Below, one piece after another: positions 25,008-33,453 of a stretch of DNA of 64,000 nucleotides (position 1 is the stretch's first letter; each line of letters opens with the position of its first letter). The DNA comes from Floridanema aerugineum (GTDB taxonomy: Bacteria > Cyanobacteriota > Cyanobacteriia > Cyanobacteriales > Aerosakkonemataceae). A program made the translations under genes and the position numbers. The stretch covers positions 14,474 to 78,473 of the forward strand of contig NZ_JBHFNQ010000201.1 of the NCBI RefSeq assembly GCF_041929345.1, in the 5' to 3' direction. The notes beneath the pieces are model-generated. The model ran no database searches. It saw nothing but the letters and a program-made list of their open reading frames with translations, and was not told the DNA's origin.

Positions 25008-25030
25008 AATTCCTTGCTGAGGCGAATTAG
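25001..25030 (+). pseudogene. Stub of a second DUF5615 toxin
   Basis: ATG at 25001, overlapping the antitoxin stop, reads MLKFLAEAN then TAG. Related toxins start MLKFLADENF, so this looks like a toxin start cut short by mutation or deletion. Very short, hence modest confidence. Confidence 0.45.
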
Positions 25031-25084
25031 AAGGAACGATTTATTATCTTCCACTTTAATATAATCAGCAGGATAATGAAAAGT

Positions 25085-25163
25085 TGAAGGTAAATCTAAA
25101 ATTGAATTAGCGATCGCACCACATCCCCCCAAACTCCCCACCAAAATGTAACATGGTAAAATG
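25085..25163 (+). repeat. Dispersed repeat near the toxin-antitoxin genes, copy 1
   Basis: AATCTAAAATTGAATTAGCG, a C-rich tract and CACCAAAATGTAACATGG recur at 25967-26050. A shorter related piece (AAATGGTAAAATGCGATCGC) is at 24294-24315. The copies bracket the toxin-antitoxin block. Confidence 0.65.
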
Positions 25164-25190
25164 CGATGAAACGATTTGTTGTTCTGACAC

Positions 25191-25391
25191 ATGAATAACC
25201 TTGAAGATATTGAACAGGCTGTTAGACAACTTTCCCCAGAAGAACTTGCAGCTTTTCGTACCTGGTTCGCTGAGTTTGATGCAGAACTCTGGGATCAAAA
25301 ATTTGAAGCGGATGTAGCAGCAGGTAAGCTTGATGCACTTGCTGAGAAAGCATTAAAACATTTACGAGAAGGACGCTGCACCGATTTGTGA
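25191..25391 (+). CDS. Antitoxin of a RelE/ParE-like pair
   Basis: The 66-residue acidic protein (MNNLEDIEQAVRQLSPEELA, then DAELWDQKFEADVAAGKLDALAEKALKHLREGR) resembles antitoxins placed directly upstream of ParE/RelE-like toxins in cyanobacteria. Its stop overlaps the GTG start of the following toxin. The C-terminal helix likely blocks the toxin. Confidence 0.75.
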   Translation: MNNLEDIEQAVRQLSPEELAAFRTWFAEFDAELWDQKFEADVAAGKLDALAEKALKHLREGRCTDL

Positions 25392-25642
25392 GACACCGTG
25401 CAACACCAGACTTTTGGTATCACTATCGAAGACTACCTCCAGATATTCAGGAACTCGCGAATCAATGTTACGAGTTGCTGAAGCAGGACTCTTGGTATCC
25501 ATCATTACATTTTAAAAAAGTGGGACGCTTTTGGTCAGTACGGGTAGGTTTACACTATCGAGCAGTAGCATTAGAAGATGATAACGATATTGTTTGGTTT
25601 TGGATCGGATCGCACGCTGAGTATGACAAACTTCTGAGGTGA
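25388..25642 (+). CDS. RelE/ParE-superfamily toxin
   Basis: The 84-residue protein starts with GTG overlapping the antitoxin stop. The sequence (HRATPDFWYHYRRLPPDIQELA, then HFKKVGRFWSVRVGLHYRAVALEDDNDIVWFWIGSHAEYDKLL) fits the RelE/ParE fold with conserved aromatic, Arg and His residues. It should inhibit translation or gyrase when unbound. Pair and length are normal, so this module looks intact. Confidence 0.82.
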   Translation: MRHRATPDFWYHYRRLPPDIQELANQCYELLKQDSWYPSLHFKKVGRFWSVRVGLHYRAVALEDDNDIVWFWIGSHAEYDKLLR

Positions 25643-25676
25643 CTATTTCAAATTACACTAAGTCGAGAGTTTGTTA

Positions 25677-25895
25677 ATGAGCCAAATTAACTATGATTCA
25701 ATGTCTAATGCTGAGTTGAAAGAGTATTTTCTCAAGCATCGTGAAGATCAAGCTGCGTTGCAAGCGTACTTAGATCGAATTAATCAACGTCCACTGAAAA
25801 TTATTGCGAGTCCTGATGATCCTGATTTTGATCAGAAGGTTCAAGCAGCTATTCGTCGAAAGTTAGAAGCGGCGAGAAATAAAAGTAGTCAATAG
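25677..25895 (+). CDS. Small conserved cyanobacterial protein (DUF6887-like)
   Basis: The 72-residue protein (SQINYDSMSNAELKEYFLKHREDQAALQAYLDRINQRP) belongs to a small family widespread in cyanobacteria, probably DUF6887. It is usually followed by a second small gene of a possible toxin-antitoxin type, but none is seen here. ATG at 25677 is preferred to the TTG six bases upstream. Function unknown. Confidence 0.65.
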   Translation: MSQINYDSMSNAELKEYFLKHREDQAALQAYLDRINQRPLKIIASPDDPDFDQKVQAAIRRKLEAARNKSSQ

Positions 25896-25966
25896 TGATA
25901 ATGATTGTTCAGGTTCAATTAATATTGATGAATAATCAACGCAATAATAAAAATATTAATGTGAAT

Positions 25967-26050
25967 CTAAAATCTAAAATTGAATTAGCGATCGCACTCC
26001 TCCCCCCCAAACTCCTCTCACCAAAATGTAAAATGCTAAAATGCGATCGC
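25967..26050 (+). repeat. Dispersed repeat near the toxin-antitoxin genes, copy 2
   Basis: This matches 25085-25163 through AATCTAAAATTGAATTAGCG, a C-rich run and an ACCAAAATGTAAAATG segment ending in GCGATCGC. Confidence 0.65.
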
Positions 26051-26062
26051 TAAAAATCCTAA

Positions 26063-26275
26063 CTATTTTGATTCGGGAAAATCGGGAATTACCCATTGGG
26101 GTGGCTGGGACATTTTTCTTCTTAAAGCAGCTTCGGCAATTTCGTGCATTCTATCTAACGAAACATCGTTGATAAACTTGGATGCAGAGGCGACATATTC
26201 CTTATTCGGACATTTGTCACCCAAAACACAGCCATTAACGCAGGCTTCCGCACAGTTTATTGTTGCAGCTTCCAT
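26063..26275 (-). CDS. Small four-cysteine protein
   Basis: The 70-residue protein has Cys8, Cys12, Cys16 and Cys22 (CAEACVNGCVLGDKCPN), a pattern that could bind a metal or an iron-sulfur cluster. A helical segment (DRMHEIAEAALRRKM) and PQWVIPDFPES end it. The gene starts with ATG and has AAGGAG upstream. I recognise it only as a small conserved-looking cyanobacterial protein; the function is unknown. Confidence 0.6.
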   Translation of the reverse strand: MEAATINCAEACVNGCVLGDKCPNKEYVASASKFINDVSLDRMHEIAEAALRRKMSQPPQWVIPDFPESK

Positions 26276-26512
26276 GTTCTCCTTCCTTGAGTTCGATTTT
26301 CATCAATCACGATCCAAAACTTGCAGTCCGGCTGTGATTCAATGAGAATTTCTTTTACAAATTGTAATACACAAACTTATTATTGCGATCGCTCTCAGGA
26401 AAGGCTTAAACTTCAGACATATTTCGGGCTAATACTTGGTATTTGGCAAAATCGGGGATTATGATTGAGCCATACCAGCCATTTTTTAGCTAATTGACAC
26501 TTAGGAGCAACA

Positions 26513-26929
26513 ATGGCTTTGCAAGTAGAAGTTTTACAAGAAACTTTCCAACAGATTAAAGAACGCACCGATGAGTTCGCCATCAGTTTCTATGAAAACC
26601 TGTTTCACGATTATCCCCAAATTCAGCCTTTGTTTGCACGGACAAATATGATCGAACAACGCAAGCACTTGATCCGCGCTCTAATGCTAACTATAGAGAA
26701 TATTCGAGATACGGAAACGGTGAATGATGCTTTAAAGCAACTGGGTGAGCGTCATGTACAATATGGAGCATTGAAAGAATATTATCCCGATTTCTGTGCT
26801 GCTTTATTGAAAACATTTGAATTATACTTGGGAGAAAATTGGACAGCAGAGGTAAAGCAAGCTTGGATCGATGCTTTTGCAGCGATATCTCAACTAATGT
26901 TAAAAGGTGCAGAGAAAAAAGCTGGATAG
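26513..26929 (+). CDS. Single-domain globin
   Basis: The 138-residue haemoglobin-like protein is of the flavohaemoglobin globin-domain type without a reductase. The proximal haem ligand is His81 in LGERHVQYGA, and the N-terminal helices include FAISFYENLFHDYPQIQPLF. Likely roles are oxygen or nitric oxide binding. It stands alone, with TAGGAG before the ATG. Confidence 0.85.
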   Translation: MALQVEVLQETFQQIKERTDEFAISFYENLFHDYPQIQPLFARTNMIEQRKHLIRALMLTIENIRDTETVNDALKQLGERHVQYGALKEYYPDFCAALLKTFELYLGENWTAEVKQAWIDAFAAISQLMLKGAEKKAG

Positions 26930-27000
26930 ACTGGTGTTTTTTAGCAACTGATGAGTTAAAATCTCTTAAACTTCCCTGTTGTGTTTCTTGACTCGTAAGA

Positions 27001-28404
27001 ATGTCTAACTCTTCACCTCTGACTGTTGGCTCAAAGCTGGAAAATCGTTATGAAATTGTCCGCGAGTTGGGACAAGGCGGCTTTGGACGTACTTACTTAG
27101 CGAGGGATATTAACCGTTACCTAGAACCTTGTGTTTTGAAAGAATTTGCTCCCCAAATTCAAGGTGCTAATGAGTTACAAAAAGCCGAAGAGTTATTTGA
27201 ACGAGAAGCAAGTGTCCTTTATAAGTTGCAGCATTCCCAAATTCCAAATTTTCGGGAGTTATTACGATCGCAATTAAACGGCAAACAATCACTATTTTTA
27301 GTTCAAGATTATATCGAAGGTGAGAGTTACGCGCAAATTTTAAAACAGCGTTGTTTAAGTGAGGCGGAAGTTGTTGAATTACAGCGGCAAATTTTGCCAG
27401 TGTTAGAATACATTCACTCTCAAGGTGTTGTACATCGGGATATTTCCCCGGAAAATTTGATGCTGCGTAATGCGGATAAAATGCCAGTTTTAATTGATTT
27501 TGGGGGTGTGAAAAAAGCGGCGACAACTGCTGTTTATAAGGCGACTGGACGAGCTTTAGTTACTTTGTTGGGTAAGGAAGGTTACGCGCCACCGGAACAA
27601 ATTCGTCAGGGAAAAGCTTTTCCTAGCAGTGATTTGTATGCTTTGGCGGTGACGGTTTTGGTGTTACTCTCTGGTAAAGAACCAAAGGAACTTTATGATA
27701 ATTCTAAAGCGGTTTGGTGTTGGCGACAATACATTAGTTTAAGTCCAGAATTGGGGAGGATTTTAGATAAGTGTTTGGCTTATCGAGCTAGCGATCGCTA
27801 TCAGTCAGCCAGAGAAGTTTTGCAGCTTTTACCAACAGTTACTAATGCTAATCCTCAGCCTATTGTTAATCCTAATCCTCCACCTGTGACTGCTGGTAAT
27901 CCCAATATTTCCCAAATGCAAACGCTTAATTTTGTCGGGCGTAGTTGGAAAACTAATGTTACTCAAGTTATTGCTAATGTAGGTAAAACTATTGTTAATT
28001 TACCTGTGAAAAAGCTGTGGGGAGACAAGTTTTTAGTCAATAGTTTGAAAGTAAGTGCAGTTGTAGTTGTGGGAGTTGGTGCTTGGAATTTTGCTCAAGC
28101 TGGGTTATTAAAATTGCCGACAAAAATATCTTTTCCTAATTTACCTAATTTACCTAATTTACCTAATGATGATGCAACTTTATCTAAAACTGAATTGGAG
28201 CGTCAAGCAGAAATTATGCGGCGCAGTAAGGCTTTAGGAGTGAGGAATTTTTATCCGCAAGTCGATCGCCTATTTTACGCCAAATATCCCCAACTCAAAG
28301 GACGCGCTTTAACCGAAAAACCAGAGGATGCTAAATATCGTCAGCGCTGGTGCGATATTGCTGAGGAATTATTAGAGCAATTAGAAAGAGAAAATTCGAT
28401 TTGA
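27001..28404 (+). CDS. Membrane-anchored serine/threonine protein kinase
   Basis: The kinase domain spans about 17-280: glycine loop GQGGFG (25-30), Lys47, catalytic loop HRDISPEN with Asp147 (Ser replaces the usual Lys after Ile) and DFGG with Asp166. A Pro/Asn-rich linker and one membrane helix near 347-365 (VSAVVVVGVGAWNFAQAG) follow. A short outer domain has a LPNLPNLPN repeat and a small helical tail with RRSKALGVRNFYPQVDRLFYAKYP. This is a cyanobacterial Pkn2-type layout. The signal is unknown. Confidence 0.88.
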   Translation: MSNSSPLTVGSKLENRYEIVRELGQGGFGRTYLARDINRYLEPCVLKEFAPQIQGANELQKAEELFEREASVLYKLQHSQIPNFRELLRSQLNGKQSLFLVQDYIEGESYAQILKQRCLSEAEVVELQRQILPVLEYIHSQGVVHRDISPENLMLRNADKMPVLIDFGGVKKAATTAVYKATGRALVTLLGKEGYAPPEQIRQGKAFPSSDLYALAVTVLVLLSGKEPKELYDNSKAVWCWRQYISLSPELGRILDKCLAYRASDRYQSAREVLQLLPTVTNANPQPIVNPNPPPVTAGNPNISQMQTLNFVGRSWKTNVTQVIANVGKTIVNLPVKKLWGDKFLVNSLKVSAVVVVGVGAWNFAQAGLLKLPTKISFPNLPNLPNLPNDDATLSKTELERQAEIMRRSKALGVRNFYPQVDRLFYAKYPQLKGRALTEKPEDAKYRQRWCDIAEELLEQLERENSI

Positions 28405-28426
28405 TTAATACAGTTTTAGCAATTTA

Positions 28427-28858
28427 TTAGGCGATTTTTAAGGTAGATTGCAATTTATACCAATGAGTTCTTAAACTGTGCCAAATTTGATTTGCCATTG
28501 TTTGAGGATAGAAAAATCTGATCAGTTCGTATTGGATGCGATCGCCTAAATCCTCCCAATCTCCAAGACTTTTACAGCTATCTATCAGGTTTTCTACTGC
28601 GTTTAACCAACGTTCAAATATCCGGTAACTGAAAAATGAACAACAAATTTTTCCGTTGATATTCCAATAAGATATACATACCTGATGTCGGAGACAACGG
28701 ATTTTTTTTACTTCTTTGATCGGAACACCAAACTCTTGCAACGCTTTCTGGGCTTCTTCTTTGGAAATTAACCATTTGACCGGGTTGATTTTACCAGCAG
28801 TAATTAAACTTTGACTTTTTAGATAGCGTTTACTATTCTGACTGTGCTGACCAAACAT
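28427..28858 (-). CDS. Uncharacterised protein
   Basis: The 143-residue basic protein (WLISKEEAQKALQEFGVPIK, then HQVCISYWNINGKICCSFFSYRIFERWL) shows no recognised family, signal or membrane segment. It is convergent with the preceding kinase gene and has AAGGAG just before its ATG, which supports a real gene. Confidence 0.55.
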   Translation of the reverse strand: MFGQHSQNSKRYLKSQSLITAGKINPVKWLISKEEAQKALQEFGVPIKEVKKIRCLRHQVCISYWNINGKICCSFFSYRIFERWLNAVENLIDSCKSLGDWEDLGDRIQYELIRFFYPQTMANQIWHSLRTHWYKLQSTLKIA

Positions 28859-28997
28859 GATGCCTTCTCCTTAGTTTTTAATCGGAAATCCTGAACTAAT
28901 TCCTAGTAGGGTAAATTCTCGGTTTTTATATTATATGCGATATGCGACAAAAAACCAAGAGGAACAGTGAATTACAATTGCCAATGATGATGTAATT

Positions 28998-29345
28998 TTG
29001 CGGCGATTAACTGTGAGCAAAAGTCAAGTGCAAACTTTAGGTAGGTATCGATTCAACTCTGACGGTGTGATGCGTGTGGGGGAGATCCTTCGCAGTGCTA
29101 GAGAAGCAAAAGGCTGGAGTCTGCAAGACTTACAAGCTCTTTGTGGTTTACCACCTAGCACAGCTAATGGCATTGAAAACGGATTTGTGACCAAAATCCA
29201 AGCTGACACCTTAGAAACGTTGCGGGTAGCTTTAGAACCGGAAAATCCTCAGACAGGAAAGACTTATACTCTTGGCGAACTGTACGATTTAATGTTGGTG
29301 AGGGAAGAAATCGCTAATAGTGCCAAAGGCAAAAAACAAAGGTGA
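28998..29345 (+). CDS. XRE-family helix-turn-helix regulator
   Basis: A Cro/C1-type helix-turn-helix lies at about 26-85 (RVGEILRSAREAKGWSLQDLQALCGLPPSTANGIENG). The start is unclear: TTG at 28998, GTG at 29013 or ATG at 29070. The ATG would begin right at the domain and is plausible. Its stop overlaps the mnmE ATG by one base, so the two are translationally coupled. Confidence 0.7.
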   Translation: MRRLTVSKSQVQTLGRYRFNSDGVMRVGEILRSAREAKGWSLQDLQALCGLPPSTANGIENGFVTKIQADTLETLRVALEPENPQTGKTYTLGELYDLMLVREEIANSAKGKKQR

Positions 29346-30739
29346 TGTCACAGACATTAGCAACGAGTGGGACGATCGCAGCTATTGCCACCGCGATTGT
29401 TCCGCAACAAGGTAGTGTGGGAATAGTGCGAGTTTCGGGAACGGAAGCGATCGCGATCGCGCAACAACTTTTTCATGCACCCGGTAAGCAAAAATGGGAA
29501 ACTCATCGTATCCTTTATGGTTATATTCGCCATCCGCAAACACAACAATTAATTGATGAAGCGCTACTTTTAATTATGCAAGCGCCTCGTTCTTTCACGC
29601 GAGAAGATGTTGTCGAATTCCACTGTCACGGGGGAATTATGGCAGTACAACAAGTATTACAATTGTGTATTGAACAAGGTGGGAGATTAGCGCAACCGGG
29701 AGAATTTACCCTGCGAGCTTTTTTGAATGGCAGAATTGATTTAACCCAAGCAGAAAGTATTGCAGATTTAGTTGGTGCAAAGTCGCCGCAAGCTGCACAA
29801 ACGGCTTTAGCTGGGTTACAAGGAAAGTTAAGAGAACCGATTCGGCAATTACGAATTACTTGTTTAGATATTTTGGCAGAAATTGAAGCCAGAATCGATT
29901 TTGAGGAAGATTTACCACCATTAAATGAGGAGAATGTTCAAGCACAAATTACCGAAGTTACTACCAAAGTGCAACAAATTTTAGCAACTGCCGATCGCGG
30001 AGAATTGTTACGAACTGGAATTAAAGTTGCCATTGTCGGTCGTCCCAATGTGGGAAAATCGAGTTTGTTGAATGCTTGGAGTAGAAGCGATCGCGCCATT
30101 GTCACCGAACTACCGGGAACTACTAGAGATGTGGTTGAATCTCAGTTAGTTGTCGGTGGTATTCCTGTACAAGTTTTAGATACTGCGGGGATTAGGGAAA
30201 CTAGCGATTTGGTGGAGAAAATTGGGGTTGAGCGATCGCGCCGTGCAGCGGATGCCGCTGATTTAATTTTACTAACAATTGATGCTCAAATTGGTTGGAC
30301 AGAAGCCGAAACAGAAATTTACCAACAAGTTAAAAGTCGTCCAGTAATTTTAGTAATTAATAAAATCGATTTAATTACAGAAAATCAAAAGCAAAATCTC
30401 TTAGCTGCCATTCCTCAATTTCAATTTCAAGTTTACACCGCTGCCGCACTTAACCAAGGAATTGAAGAATTAGAAACAGCGATTTTAGCAGTAATTAATG
30501 CTGGTAAAGTGCAAGCCGCCGATCTAGATTTAGCAGTTAACCAAAGACAAGCAGCCGCCCTGACAAAAGCAAAAACTTCCTTAGAACAAGTCTTAACTAC
30601 TATTGCTGAACAATTACCCTTAGACTTTTGGACAATTGACTTGCGCGGAGCAATTCAAGCATTAGGAGAAATCACTGGCGAGGAAGTAACAGAATCAGTG
30701 CTCGATCGCATTTTCAGCCGCTTTTGTATTGGTAAATAG
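29345..30739 (+). CDS. mnmE: tRNA uridine-5-carboxymethylaminomethyl modification GTPase MnmE
   Basis: The ~464-residue protein has the N-terminal folate-binding domain (GTIAAIATAIVPQQGSVGIV), a helical domain interrupted by a G domain (GRPNVGKSS, DTAGI, NKID) and the C-terminal FCIGK with the essential cysteine. With MnmG it modifies the wobble uridine of several tRNAs. ATG at 29345 is preferred to an adjacent GTG. It overlaps the XRE gene by one base, an unusual partner. Confidence 0.95.
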   Translation: MSQTLATSGTIAAIATAIVPQQGSVGIVRVSGTEAIAIAQQLFHAPGKQKWETHRILYGYIRHPQTQQLIDEALLLIMQAPRSFTREDVVEFHCHGGIMAVQQVLQLCIEQGGRLAQPGEFTLRAFLNGRIDLTQAESIADLVGAKSPQAAQTALAGLQGKLREPIRQLRITCLDILAEIEARIDFEEDLPPLNEENVQAQITEVTTKVQQILATADRGELLRTGIKVAIVGRPNVGKSSLLNAWSRSDRAIVTELPGTTRDVVESQLVVGGIPVQVLDTAGIRETSDLVEKIGVERSRRAADAADLILLTIDAQIGWTEAETEIYQQVKSRPVILVINKIDLITENQKQNLLAAIPQFQFQVYTAAALNQGIEELETAILAVINAGKVQAADLDLAVNQRQAAALTKAKTSLEQVLTTIAEQLPLDFWTIDLRGAIQALGEITGEEVTESVLDRIFSRFCIGK

Positions 30740-30754
30740 TCACCAACTTCTAAA

Positions 30755-31120
30755 TTAAGCCCGTAACAATTGTTTCACCGTTCCTACCAATTCTTGCGGA
30801 TGGAAAGGTTTAGCGATGTAGGCATCTGCACCGTTTTTCATGCCCCAATAGCGATCGAACTCCTCCTTCTTCGCCGAACACATCACCACGACTAAATTCT
30901 GTGTTTTCGTATTACTTTTGAGACGACGGCAAACCTCATAACCATTCATTCGCGGCATTATGATGTCTAAAACTACTAGATCGGGAGGATTTCCGTCAAT
31001 TTGTTCCAGCGCTTCGACACCATCACTAGCCACACTAACTTTTAGCCCCATTTTGATGAGCAACTCAGAGATCATTTCCCTTTGAGCTTTATTGTCTTCC
31101 ACAACTAGAACTGTAGCCAT
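30755..31120 (-). CDS. Single-domain response regulator (CheY-like)
   Basis: The 121-residue protein is only a receiver domain, with Asp52 as phosphoacceptor (VVLDIIMPRMNG), Ser82 and Lys104 at the switch positions and an acidic pair near residues 8-9. It lacks an output domain, like PilH/CheY-type regulators of pili and phototaxis. The cognate kinase is not adjacent. It is convergent with mnmE, with stops 15 bases apart. Confidence 0.9.
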   Translation of the reverse strand: MATVLVVEDNKAQREMISELLIKMGLKVSVASDGVEALEQIDGNPPDLVVLDIIMPRMNGYEVCRRLKSNTKTQNLVVVMCSAKKEEFDRYWGMKNGADAYIAKPFHPQELVGTVKQLLRA

Positions 31121-31519
31121 AGATTGTTACCTAAATTGTTTAGTTCAGGCACGTAAAACGTAAGAGTGTTGTGTATCTAGCGTAACATTACTTCTTATAA
31201 GATAAAATCAACCACTCCTTGTGCTTCTATTATCACACTTCAACTAATCTACGCAAATTTCCGGTTGACAGACAGCTAATAGTTAGGTCAACCGCCCCAC
31301 CCACAAGGGGATGGGGCTTGTAACTAACCAGATAAAGGAGGTGGGGAGATGGGGAGGTGGGGAGAGAAAAGTTATGAGTTATGAGTTATGAGTTATGAGT
31401 TATGAGTTTTAAGTGAGAAATTCAACTCAAAACTCAGTACGGGCAATTCATGAATTGCCCCTACCACTCAAAACTCTCCCATCTCCCCATCCCCGCATCT
31501 CCCCATCTCCCCATCCCCC
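31121..31519. other. Intergenic region with a hairpin and tandem repeats
   Basis: Left part: leader of the response regulator. A strong hairpin at 31292-31317 (CGCCCCACCC loop GGGGATGGGGC) followed by TTGTAACTAACC may be an old IS200/IS605 end. Then come GGGGAGA heptamers, five TTATGAG heptamers (31373-31406), the palindrome at 31437 and a C-rich heptamer array. No gene. Confidence 0.5.
31437..31464. repeat. Near-perfect 28-bp palindrome, GGGCAATTCA arm
   Basis: A copy of the GTAGGGGCRATTC palindrome family, centred on CATG, with one altered base in the left end. Confidence 0.75.
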
Positions 31520-33043
31520 TTATCTGGGACGACCTAAAGTAGTGATATACAAGACTGCTTCATCAGTGGGAATACCCAGGACTTCGTTTACTTGATCGTC
31601 GAAGAAGCCGCCGATGCCACTGACACCTAAATTGAGGCGAATTGCGGCGAGGTTGAGTTTCTGCCCTAAATGTCCGGCATCTATGTGTAGGTAGCGGTAG
31701 ACACGATCGCCATATTTTGCCACTGCGGTTTTTAAATCAGCCGTGTGGAAGACTACTGCTGCGGCATCTCTTCCTAATTCCTGTTGTAAACACAGGTAAT
31801 ACAAGTCGCGCCGGAAGTTTTTAAAGCGAATTTGCCGCAATTCTTGAGCTTTGGGAGCGTAATAATAACAGCCTTCTTCTAACCCATCTACACCAGATAC
31901 AGCAATAAAGGTTTGAATTAAACTTAAGTCAAAATAATCGGGTGTTATGTCAAAATCTTGGTTGATGTAATTTTGGGGTTGATAAGTGAAATCCAATAAA
32001 GCTTTCAGTTCATTTAATGTTAAGTTAGCACCGTTATAAGCACGGGTAGAACGTCGCCGTAACATTGTATTTTCTAGTAATTCTTGATTTTCTCCCCAGT
32101 CTATTGGTTCAGTAACGGTACTCACTTTTAAGCAAAAAGGAAAATTATATTTATCTTCTAAAGATGGCTGATTAATAACTTCTCTTTTTTCCGGTTCGGC
32201 AGAAATTTCTGTCGCTTCATGGAAGTATCTGATTAATTCGCCATCGGGGATTTGGGGATAGTTTGTATCAATTCGAGAGGGTAATGCTGTTGCTGCTAGG
32301 GGTAGGTTTTGTTGGGGATCTAGTAAGTCTGCTAAAGGAATTACGGTAGTTGTTCCTTCTGGTTCGGAATCAATGTAAAGTAGTTCGTTGACTGCGCGAT
32401 CGTTAAATCCACCAATTAAATGTGGACGATAATCAGTCAGTGCGCCAGCTAATTCAATATTGCCTAATAAATGTCCCGTGTCTAAATAAATTCTCCGGTA
32501 AGCTCGGTCTTGGTAACGCCAAGCTGAACGATAAAATATTGCTGTGGTGACGATCGCTAATTGCGTATTATTTAATGCTGGATGCCAAAAGCAAGCTGCT
32601 TGCAATTTGGTCCAAACTTGGTTTGACCAAAATTGAATTAATGAATGGGTTTTTGGCTGATAATTATACAATCCTGCGGGTAACAATGGTGTCCCCCGCG
32701 ATATTAAATAAACTTCCGCTGGATACAAACCACCCGCCGAAGGAGCCGCCCTTAAATATACTGGCTCTCCTGTCATTGTCAACATTTTCGCGGTTAAGCC
32801 ATAACTGCAAAATAGCAAGCGCGATAACCTTCTCCACCAAATATCTTCTGCAAAGTTGGTAATTGTTTCTGATTTTTCTGTAAGATAGGGCTTCAGGTCA
32901 AAAGAGATGCCCAGTCTGTATTCTTTGAAAGGTGTAGGCTGGCGTGACCAATCTAACCCCTGACTCTTGGTTGCTATGGTTTTAGGGTCATATTTGGTTC
33001 GCTCGTGGTAGTGCTGAGCGATCGAAATTTTTCCTGTGGTCAT
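31520..33043 (-). CDS. SagB-type nitroreductase-fold oxidoreductase, tandem domains
   Basis: About 507 residues from ATG at 33041-33043 (MTTGKISIAQHYHERTKYDP). Two nitroreductase-like halves are present, each with a RLLFCSYGLTA/RRRSTRAYNG start and a SAGGLYPAEVYL or related flavin segment. In SagB-type enzymes a flavin oxidises azolines to azoles in ribosomal peptides, but cyanobacteria carry stand-alone tandem versions of unknown role. No peptide precursor or cyclodehydratase gene is adjacent. The 30-residue basic N-terminal extension of the longer frame is unlikely. Confidence 0.75.
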   Translation of the reverse strand: MTTGKISIAQHYHERTKYDPKTIATKSQGLDWSRQPTPFKEYRLGISFDLKPYLTEKSETITNFAEDIWWRRLSRLLFCSYGLTAKMLTMTGEPVYLRAAPSAGGLYPAEVYLISRGTPLLPAGLYNYQPKTHSLIQFWSNQVWTKLQAACFWHPALNNTQLAIVTTAIFYRSAWRYQDRAYRRIYLDTGHLLGNIELAGALTDYRPHLIGGFNDRAVNELLYIDSEPEGTTTVIPLADLLDPQQNLPLAATALPSRIDTNYPQIPDGELIRYFHEATEISAEPEKREVINQPSLEDKYNFPFCLKVSTVTEPIDWGENQELLENTMLRRRSTRAYNGANLTLNELKALLDFTYQPQNYINQDFDITPDYFDLSLIQTFIAVSGVDGLEEGCYYYAPKAQELRQIRFKNFRRDLYYLCLQQELGRDAAAVVFHTADLKTAVAKYGDRVYRYLHIDAGHLGQKLNLAAIRLNLGVSGIGGFFDDQVNEVLGIPTDEAVLYITTLGRPR

Positions 33044-33453
33044 ACCAGTTTTCTTTCTCTTCGGCTTCGCTTTTGATTTTGGCACTAAGACGGTGAAAAG
33101 TGTTATCTCTAAAGATACAAAGGCTATAAGCATTAAATAGGTAAAATGTCAACCATAATGTTAGCGTTCGGATGTCAAATCATTTTGCTTTCTCTCACAT
33201 CTTGCACTCCTGGAGGTAGAACCTCCTGTGTCCTCGTTCCCTGGTTGAACAAATGGAATGAAAAATGGAGGCGGGAGCTCAGGAGTGCAAGATCTGAGTT
33301 CTTCTGGAGCAACCCATCCAAATCTAAAAAAAATATTAGGAAATCTATAAATTTCTTTACAATAGCTTAAATTTAAAATTTAATTAAGCATAAATACTCA
33401 ACTGTTTTAGAAATTCATCAACTTAGTGGTGTAGTGACAGCATTAAAACCAAA
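33044..33453. other. Intergenic region with a TGCAAGATCTGAG element
   Basis: About 410 bases. The only structured content is the element at 33194-33299, plus AT-rich DNA before the pentapeptide gene. A frame at 33146-33370 runs through the element and is spurious. Confidence 0.5.
33194..33299. mobile_element. Short element with TGCAAGATCTGAG end
   Basis: The ends are an imperfect inverted pair (ATCTTGCACTCC and GGAGTGCAAGAT). Inner hairpins are GGAGGTAGAACCTCC and an arm pair around GGTTGAACAAATGG. Related copies lie at 41440-41537 and 45861-45967. Likely a non-autonomous element. Confidence 0.65.

Noticed and set aside
31292..31317. Confident call of an IS200/IS605 end at this hairpin
   Set aside because: Only one hairpin is present, with no matching opposite end; kept as a note in the intergenic entry.
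33146..33370. Small plus-strand frame upstream of the pentapeptide gene
   Set aside because: It reads through a TGCAAGATCTGAG repeat element and has no ribosome site.
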